Below are positions 39,362 through 47,700 of a stretch of 64,000 nucleotides of DNA, in pieces. This DNA is from Spizellomyces punctatus DAOM BR117 (Eukaryota > Chytridiomycota > Chytridiomycetes > Spizellomycetales > Spizellomycetaceae): the NCBI RefSeq assembly GCF_000182565.1, contig NW_015971544.1:765803-829802 (forward strand), read 5' to 3'. The notes beneath the pieces were generated by a model. The model did not search any database. It was not told the origin of the DNA and worked only from the letters and a program-made list of their open reading frames with translations. A program made the position numbers and the translations under genes. Every line of letters begins with the position of its first letter. The first letter of the stretch is position 1.

Positions 39362-39430
39362 CACCCGCACCAGGGATTGAACCGGCGACAACCAGTTCGG
39401 AAAAGGTAATCTAACTAATCTACGCTACGG
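39362..39430 (-). ncRNA. tRNA-like segment at the Fanzor 3' end; candidate guide-RNA scaffold
   Basis: Between the Fanzor stop codon and the terminal repeat the minus strand has a B-box-like GGTTCAATCCC (39383-39373) and an A-box-like TAGCGTAGATTAG (39426-39414). The T-stem and acceptor stem pair poorly, so this is not a working tRNA. In Fanzor and TnpB systems the guide RNA is made from the 3' end of the gene through the element end, so a structured scaffold is expected exactly here. Both readings are inference. Confidence 0.4.
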
Positions 39431-40089
39431 CTGGAACACCCCTGCTGAACACTTTTGGTCTACCGTGTCCATCTAACATTGATTGCACGATCATCAGCAT
39501 GTTGCAGGTGCTCAGCGTGTCCCTGTTCCAGTAGCGCATCGTCCAGGCTTGCTGACAGTTAGGGTTGGTACAACCCAGCAATCCATGGACTTTTTCAATC
39601 TTGCCTTCGCGACGGCGCCAAGGTCTTGAATGAGGTCGTGTTTTGAAGCCTTTTTCAAGGAAGTCAGCAGATGAGGCCAAACAGTGAGGGCAGACAGATG
39701 AGGTCTTGTACTCGTCGAGAAGGAAGCAGTTGATCCTGTTGCGCTTAAAGAGGGTGCGCCAACCTTTCGTCTTTGATGAGGTCTGAAATCTTGCAGTTCG
39801 ACCGGCATCACTCCAATCACCCATCACAATGGTGAAGTTCCCAAACTTGTTGCGCATGTTGGATATGAGGTTTGATTCACTCTTCTGACGGTTTATAAAT
39901 GCATGCCACTTCCACTGCGTGTGGGCAGGGTGGGAGTAGAATTCCTTTCGATGATCTGAATCTGTGCGGCAAACAAGAAGGTAGCAAGTGAAGTCCATGA
40001 GGTTCATCGTCTTGTGGCTTGGGATATGTGATTCTATGAGGTCCATTCCCGCTTCCTTCTTCATCTGCTGCCGTTCCTTTGCAAATCGC

Positions 40090-40141
40090 TGTGACAGTGC
40101 ATATTTTTATGATTGCAATCATAAAAATATGCACTGTCACA
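40090..40141. repeat. 52-bp perfect palindrome inserted in the Fanzor gene
   Basis: The two 26-nt arms are exact inverse copies, starting TGTGACAG and ending CTGTCACA, with the centre between 40115 and 40116. It is flanked by ATCGC on both sides, a possible 5-bp target duplication. Palindrome plus duplication is 57 bp, a multiple of three, so the Fanzor frame is the same on both sides, but it adds in-frame stops. It looks like a tiny foldback or MITE-like insertion. No second copy was found in this window. Confidence 0.85.
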
Positions 40142-40643
40142 ATCGCCGGCTACCAGTCTCCTTGCAGCATTGATTGGCGGTATAGCGAAACATTGTTGCA
40201 CCATTGCTGTCTTGGCAGTAGAGAAGGTCGTGCTTGTTTGGGTCGATAATGACAATGTTCTCTGCTGCTTGACAAGCAGGCAAGTTGTTTTCCACATAAA
40301 GCGCTTTAACCTCTGCCTCCATCTTGTTTGCTGACTTTTTCCCTCTGCCGCTGTGCTTTCCATACTTGTCAGCTTCAGGATGTTTCAAGTAAACTGACAC
40401 CGAGGTACTGTCTGTCATGATTGAGCCTTCAAACTGCATACCACAGCGAGACTGAAAAGCTTTGGTACATAGATTACAGATGCGCAACCATAAATCGACC
40501 TTTTCGACAGTTTCCGCTTCTCGTCGCGTGATGCAAAGAAGGTGAGAGTAGAGGATGATGGTGTCGATTTGCACGTGACTTTGAATGAGCGAGCGATGAA
40601 GAGGTATGGTGCTAAACCGTCGAAATCCGTGATGCTCATAGAG

Positions 40644-40646
40644 TCA
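40644..40646 (-). other. Premature TGA in the Fanzor frame
   Basis: The frame reads TGCAAACTCTCC-TGA and continues open in the same frame for over 160 codons (LYEHHGFRRF...). CGA-to-TGA at a CpG would explain it with one change, consistent with CpG decay seen in the LTRs. Confidence 0.8.
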
Positions 40647-41116
40647 GGAGAGTTTGCAGTATGCAGGAAAGAAGGCGAGAGGGTCTACAGCAACCGAATA
40701 TGTGAGTGGCTGGTCGTCAGAAAGGGGAATGCTAAGGGACCAAATCTCTTCTAGAAGTTCACTCTCTTCAGCAGTCAAGTCATCAAGCGACTCAGGCACA
40801 ATATCAAAAAGGAAAATTGACTTCAAGTAGTGAAGACGAGCAAAGAAAGCGTTTTGCGCATCGCTTTTCAGTGGCAGTCGCTGCTTCTGTCTCTTCACAT
40901 CAAGCCACAGATTAATGTACCGGAGCAGCATCATCATGAAGTGTTCCTGGACATTGACCTTCAGATTCGTCATCATACTCGCTGTCAGATAATTGACTGA
41001 TTGCTGCTCTTTTTGTACATTTGGATGAACGAAGCCGACGATGTTGCAGTACCATTGGATGTATGGCAACAAGGATTCGCATAACGCCTTCTTTGCACCA
41101 GTTTTTGGTTGCCATG

Positions 41117-41120
41117 ATTC
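41117..41120. repeat. Left target-site duplication of the retrotransposon (ATTC)
   Basis: ATTC precedes the LTR here and follows the other LTR at 49946-49949. Collapsing the two copies restores the Fanzor frame across the junction. Confidence 0.9.
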
Positions 41121-41692
41121 TGTAACGGATTTTTTGTTGGTAGACTATGGTAAAGACAACTTGGGTCTCCTAGCAGGTTGTGTGGGTGTCCGTACTAGGA
41201 ATCGTAGTCTCCAAATCCTTTCTTTGGGCGTCGGTAGCGACTTGAGGGCGAGAGGCAAGGAGAGTCGGTTAGTTGTGAACCGAGCAGGATTTAGAGGCTT
41301 CAGTGCAGGTGATCAGGCCGTTGAAGCGCTCTGTTAGGTTCCTGTTAACCTAGGATTGGGGTTGAGAAGCTAGTTGTGGGGATTTTTTGTCGCTACGGCT
41401 TCTGGCCGCCGACTTATTTTATTGAATTCCTCTTTTTATACAAGAATATGCTACGGTAACGTCTACACTAGTTTCCGTAGCCTTCATTAGGGTGGCGGCG
41501 TCCGATCTTCCCATCTCGGACCATCGCCATGATCGATCATGGCTGCGTAATGTATCCTTCATGCTGCGCTGGTGTAGCCCAGAACCGAGCTTGATCTTAG
41601 GGGTTTCGAAGCTTAGGTTACAATTGTGGAAACCTCAATCATGGTCACCTGATGCCTTTGAGTGAACCGGTTTATCAGAGTCGTTCGCTACA
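41121..41692 (-). repeat. 3' LTR of the chromovirus
   Basis: 572 bp, starting TGTAACGG and ending CGCTACA on the plus strand. Nine substitutions separate it from the other LTR, all CpG transitions. Confidence 0.97.
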
Positions 41693-41702
41693 TCCCCCCT
41701 TC
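41693..41702 (-). promoter_or_regulatory. Polypurine tract (second-strand primer)
   Basis: The minus strand reads GAAGGGGGGA immediately upstream of the 3' LTR, the expected place for the plus-strand DNA primer of an LTR retrotransposon. Confidence 0.8.
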
Positions 41703-41749
41703 GAAAAAGAAGGTTCGGCGACTCATCTGTGAGTGCCCGAACCTCGCTT

Positions 41750-44700
41750 CTACCATGACGCAACTGGATAGTCGTCGTCAGCTTCAAGGCTGTCTTCATT
41801 GATCATCCAGATTATGGTAGCGCGCCCCATGACGTTCGTGCAGAACCAAATTTGGTCAGTGGCTTCCGGAGCCGGGGTTCCAGGTGTCCTGGAACCGTTG
41901 GCTCGGGTTACGTAGAGGGCTGTGAACGTCTCTGCGGCCCTTTTCAAGTTAACCGCTCGAAAGTGGTAATAGGCGTGCTCCCGATGTTTGGGACGGAGCT
42001 GCTCTTCTGTGGTTTCAGCTGCGTTGGCTAGCTTTAACAACACTGCTCTCGCGGCTTCGATGGCTATGTCCGCGAAATCGTGGGCCTCGCGATCGGGCCA
42101 GAGGGTGAAGTGGGCCGTTTTGGGGTTTCCGGCCGCATGTTGAGGGACCCCAGCGTCAAGCCAGGCGGCGCAGGGTACGTCCCGTAATCTCTTCCCGATC
42201 TTTTTTGCGTCAGCGACGATACCGACAGCTGCTTGACCACCGTCGGAAGCCCTACTGTAGGGCTCCGCGATATGCATCGTGAGGGGCTGGCTCGTGGCGT
42301 ACGGCTTTGAAGCCCCGTCAACCACCCAATCTTCACCACGATAGTGTTCGAGGGGTTTGTTTGGGTCTTCGAACAGCTCACGAATCCAAACTTCAACCCA
42401 GGTGGCCATAGCTGCTCCGAGCTGCTCGATAGAGTTCTCGGCAGCGAAGGCGTCGCTTACTTCTGACCAGGGATAGCCTTCCTCAAGGGTAGAGAGGATG
42501 CTGACTCCTTGTTGTCCTCGGATATCGGTGGTCATGGTGTTGGAAACGAAAGCTTTTGTCTCGGTGTTGATAGACAAGGTTTGCGAAGCAGAGTAGGTCT
42601 GTAAGGGAGATAGGTCGTAGGTAGTTGAAGAAGAAAAAAGAGGGGGAGCGTGCAGGGGCGTCCTTTTAAGGTCGTTGCCGGCTGATTTTGACAGCTCGGA
42701 CGCGCGTAAGCGTGATCGGGAGGCTTGGTGTGGCGTTCTTGACTGGTGAGGTAAGCCGCGCGAAACTGGTTTTCTTTCTGGTGAGAGGGCGTGATTATCA
42801 CGTGAGCTATTGTCCGGATAAATCGTGAAGCATTGGTGGTCGGAAGCATAAGCCAGGGCGTCACCTGCAAAGCTGACTACCAAGGAGTCCTCTACTAGTG
42901 CGCTAGTGGGAGCTCTGGATCTCCAGTACTCTTCTAAGGCTTCGGAAGCCTCTGTTAGGGCTTCCTCTGGTTCCCAGGTATCCTCATGGGGTGGGTATCC
43001 AGCCCAACGTATTCGAAATTGACGCTTTCCGCGCCTGGTTTGATGGTCTACTATTGCTTCCACTTCGAACTCGCCTTTTGAAGCGTCGGAATCCTCCATT
43101 TGTGCTTCCGCGATCCTTTCCTCAGTTTTGGCGTCGACAGGCTTCTGGTACGGACGTAATTTCGATATGTGAAACCATGGGTGAAGTCGTCTCATCTTGT
43201 CTGGCAGTTTTAGCTCATAGTTGTCGCGGAGAGGGTTGCAGTCGGTCACCGTGACTGGTCCCAGCCATTTCGGAGCGATCTTGGACTCATACCCTGCTAG
43301 GTTTTTTGTGCTCAGAAGCACCTTATCTCCTCTCCGGAACTCCAGATGTCGTCGCAATAAATCGTAATATCTTTTCTGCGAGTCCTGGGCCTCGATCATC
43401 AGATCCTGGATAAGGATGTTTAGGTCTCCAAGATGTTTACAGAGCTCTTCCGCGTCTGCATTTCTGGTTTCTGACGGCCTTTCAACGATGTCCGCCAGTG
43501 GATTGTGGGGCTCATAGCCTAGGTCCATCTTGAACCACGTCATTTTTGTCGCCTCGTGTACCGTATCGTTGATAATGAATTCTGCAACCGGAAGAAAGGT
43601 GTCCCAGTCGTCTAATCGGGTGTTGACCATTGTGGTAAGGACCTGCAAGACCGTTGCGTTGTCTCTCTCTGATTGTCCATCACCTTGAGGGTGGTAGGCT
43701 GTGGTGAGCTCTTGATTAATCTTTAGGTTTTTGCAGACCTCCTGCCAAAATCGACTTGTAAATTTGGGGTCGCGGTCTGAGATGATAGTTTCCGGGATGC
43801 CGTGCAATGGGACGTAGTGTTCTATAAATAGTTCCGCGACCTGAGTAGCTGTCGCAGTGCTCTTGAAGGGCCATACGTGGATCCTCTTTGAGCATTTACA
43901 AGCTATTAGCCAAAAGGCATCGTACCCTCTGGAAGTAAGTGGGAGCTTGGTTACGAAGTCAGTTGTGATGACTGTCCAGCGTCCCGGAGCTGGTGGTATG
44001 GGTTTCAACAACCCCGGAATCAGTTGCAGTACCCTTTTTGAGCGTTGGCAGGTTTCACATCCTGCGCAATGTTTTCTGAAATCTTGTGCCATTTTCGGCC
44101 ACCAGACTTGTGCTGCAGCTCTAGCGTAGGTTCTTTCGAATCCGAAGTGTCCTCCCCCCTCGTGAAAAAGCTTGCGCACCTCGGGGGTGCAAGCAGGGGG
44201 CACGTAGAGGCGCCAAAGGTCTTCGGAGACTGAAAAACGGTGCCACAGCAGGTTATCTGCACGTTGCCAGTCCTGAAGAAAGCGCGCGTCGGCTGTAGTG
44301 TAGGTGTCGGGGCTGGTCTCCCATAGGAGCGTGCGGGCCTGTTGGGCTATGGGGTGGAGCTGGCTGGTGAGGCCAGCGCGGATGGCGGCAATGAGTGCAG
44401 GCTGTAAGGCCAGACGAAAGACGGCATCTGCCAGTGTTGAGGAAGGTGCGAGAGCAGCTGGTGTGGTGCGCAGCCGTCGTCTTCCGCGTTTCGACACCCA
44501 TATTTGGGTCGCGGTGGAGCAGAGTAGGGTTTCCGCTCCTAGTAGCCGTGAAAGTGTATCAGCGACAATGTGAAAACGTCCTGGTTTGTGAACGATTGTC
44601 ATCCATTCGGACCAGTAACTAAGATCGAGGGCCCAGCGGAGAAGCTTACGGTTCTCGCCTTTGTATTTAGCGAGCCACAAAAGAGCTCGGTGATCAGTAA

Positions 44701-47700
44701 TGACCGTGAAAGGCAGGCCTTCGAGGTATGGGCGGAGTTTTCCGAGGCCCCAAATGAGGCATCCGGCCTCGAGTTCGACGGGGGGGGCCTTCTTTTCCGA
44801 GGTGGTGGTGCCTCGGGAATGGTAGCACAGCGGGTGTTTAGAAGCATCCGGCTGTAACTGTTCGAGCGTGACATTAAATGCTGTGTAGGAAGCGTCACTG
44901 TGAAGGGTGTAGGGGAACCCTTTTCTGGGTGCCGCGAGCACTGGAGCTGTTGTCAGAGCCTGCTTGGCGGCTGCGAAGGCAGAGTTTCGGGAATCGGTCC
45001 ATGAAACTTCACGCTTCGCAATAAATCTGCGCAGACCTTGGTCGGGGCGCTTGCGAGCAAGGCGTCCGACACAAAAGGGGTCAATGGGTAAGTCCGCCAG
45101 CGATGATTGGCGTAGATTGACCACCGGTAGGTCTGAGGAGCTAGATTTCGGATGTTGCGAAACCTCAAATCGGGCTCCGGTGGCTGTGATTGTAGGGGCC
45201 ACCGCCGTGTCGAGCATGGATGGTGAATTGAGCTTTTCAGCGCCTTTCTTCGGGTCAGCGCGACCCTTTTTAAGGTCTCGGTATTTGCGAACGCCCTCTT
45301 GGATAGCGTCTTGCAGGGGTCGGACGAGTTCCGCGTAGCGAGAAATGAATTGGGCGTAGAACCCTAGGAGACCCACAAATGACCATAGGTCACCTATGAA
45401 TTTGGGTTGTGGCCAATCGACTATGGTTGCGACCTTGTCTGGATCGGTAGCGAGACCCTGAGAGGAGGCAACGAAACCGAGGGCCGTGAGCTGGTGAAAG
45501 AGCCATTGACACTTGTCAAGTCTTAGGGTGAGTTTGGCTCTGGAAAAGCAGTCGAGCCAGTCCGCGATGGCGTCTAGGGCTTCCGCGGCTGTCTCCGCTC
45601 GTGTGTGGATATCGTCGACGAAGTTGTTGATATTTCGCCATTTGGAGGGACCCAAGGTGTCGTCCATCACCCGACAGAAGTGCGAGGGGGCAGTCTTGGG
45701 TCCGAAGGGCATAAAGAGTGGTTCATAGATGCCGTCATGGAGTCTGAGCGCGAGCCATTTGCGTACCGACGCATCGGTGATGGCGATTTGGTAGAATCCT
45801 TTGTTTGCGTCACCTCCCGATATGTATCGGAATGGGACTGCGATGATCCAGTTCAGGATGTCGAGCATGATGGGAAAGGGATATGGATCCCAGGCCATGC
45901 AGTCGTTGGCTCGGCGATAGTCGAAGGCTACGCGCGGGGGTTTGTCTGCATAGCGAATGATAACAGGATCGCTGGCGAAGGTTACTTCGGTGGTTCGTTT
46001 CCACCTCTGAAGCCCCATCATGGTGTCTCGCTCCGTCTCGAGGGCTGTGCGCTCCAACGGAGAGTACGACCGTGGCCTCGAAAGGGGTGGCGGAGCCGAG
46101 ATAAATCGAGGCGCATAAGGAATCTTGGTGTAGTTCCCTATGAGATGACCCTCATAGCTGAAGGCTTGATGGAAGTGTCGTAGAATGTTGATTAGGGCCC
46201 AGACCACAGGTTTGGGTCGCTTGAGATCGACGTGGAAATGTTCCGCGTCTTTTAATTGGGCTTCGAAGGCCCCTGGAGCCCTCTCCGTAGAGTCGAGGTT
46301 CCATTTGTTCCAAAGTGTCTGCCATTCTTCTTTGGAAATGTTCTCTTCGGGGTCCGCAACCGAATTATGGGTCGCGGTGGACAGTTTGAGGCCTAACGGG
46401 ACTGTTGAGCTAGCAGCGGTGGCCTCAAGAGGGTTTTCGATGAGAAAAGTTTGGGCTGCCACGCACGTCTGTCCCGTGATTAACATGGTTAATCTAGACT
46501 TCTGAGCTTTGGCTTTGGTCAGCCGTGGCATTGACACATCCTTCATGAATTCACCCTGCTTGGTTTTGTATGGCGTGCCGCGCATGTGATCGGTGTCCAG
46601 CTCATCCGTTATGGAGCAAGGGATAAGGATGTCCGGATTCTTGAGCGTCACCGCGAAACTGGGTAACGGGGGTTCCTGAACCAAGGTTTGGAGTTTCAAA
46701 TGTCCCAGAACATCGTTGGCTAGGATGATGAGAGGTTTCCCATATGCAATGACTCGGAAATAGGCGCGGAAAGTCAGGTATTCTCCTCCGCGGCCTCTGA
46801 GGGAAGTTTCGAGGCATACTGTCTTGGTAGATGAGATACGTCCACCAATGCCTTTGAAAGCCATCGTTTCCGCATCCTGCAAATCGGTTTCGGAGAACAG
46901 AAGGCCCTGGTACGTGTCGGAAACCAGAGACTCGCAGGCTCCTGTGTCTAGTACCACAGGTGCCCAGAGCTGAGCGATGACGGCTAGCGTCCAGCAAGGC
47001 TGCGTTTGGGTCTTGGTCTGGCTTTTGAGTACATCGCCTAAATCTACCGAGTAGAAGGCGTTGATGGAAGGCACCACGACCTCGAAATGGGGCACGATGT
47101 CATTAATTGTTGCTTCCGTAGCCTTGATCGCACTCTCAAAGTGCTCTCTAGATTTGTCGTTTTGTGGTTTTGTTGTTTTATTCTGGCGAGCAACTTGTTC
47201 GATAGCCAGCATGACTATATGCGTCCGTTCGCTCTCTTCGTGTCTTTGGAGATGTGGATGGTCTTTAACGTGCAGAAATTTGGGGTTTCCGCGACGATAA
47301 TAATAGTCTGAGCGAACGATATTGCCTGTCAGGAGAAATGCCACCAGTTGCAGGTTGGCGTAAGAATCAAAGATAACAGGATCTTCGGAGCTCCACATCA
47401 AGAATTTCTCACGCTCGTCGAGCCTTATCCAGGCAAGGAGGATCAAACGAGGGGTACCATCTTCTCGGACTTTTCGCAGGATTCGATCCTTGTCAGCTTT
47501 GGCTGCGGCAGCGATGTAGAGGTGGTGGGAACTCCACGCAACTGCGTAGGGGTCGTTCCCGAGGTGCCCGGCGCCTCGCTTCGGTTCTTTGGCGAAGAAG
47601 CTGAGCGCGCGGGGGTTGTTGCCCATCATCAGAGCCACTTGCGGGGTGCCCCAGATGATGGCTATGTTGTCCCAGACTTGGTCCCAGCCCTGCGTGGGCG

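Larger units (their letters stand above)
39420..41120 (-). pseudogene. Fanzor (TnpB-like RNA-guided nuclease), C-terminal part, disrupted
   Basis: This segment is in one frame from the retrotransposon junction to the TAG at 39420, apart from a TGA at 40646-40644 and a palindromic insertion at 40090-40141. RuvC-I aspartate lies in ENIVIIDPNKHDLLYC. The GDWS strand is present, and the relocated RuvC-II glutamate typical of Fanzors fits LLDEYKTS. The zinc finger is CPHC paired with CTNPNC, and the RuvC-III aspartate is in WNRDTLSTCN. All three catalytic acids are therefore kept. Together with the N-terminal piece at 49946-50204 the undisturbed gene would have had about 632 codons, near the size I recall for the characterised Spizellomyces Fanzor. 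The family cuts DNA next to a short motif, guided by an RNA from the same locus, and helps the transposon persist. Confidence 0.9.

Noticed and set aside
39877-40363. Frames passing through the palindrome in the Fanzor gene
   Set aside because: They are alternative frames opened by the insertion; the conserved motifs lie in the frame that the palindrome interrupts.
41041-41337. Plus-strand frames within the LTRs (also 49387-49590)
   Set aside because: Same short frame in both LTRs, antisense to the element, with no protein features.
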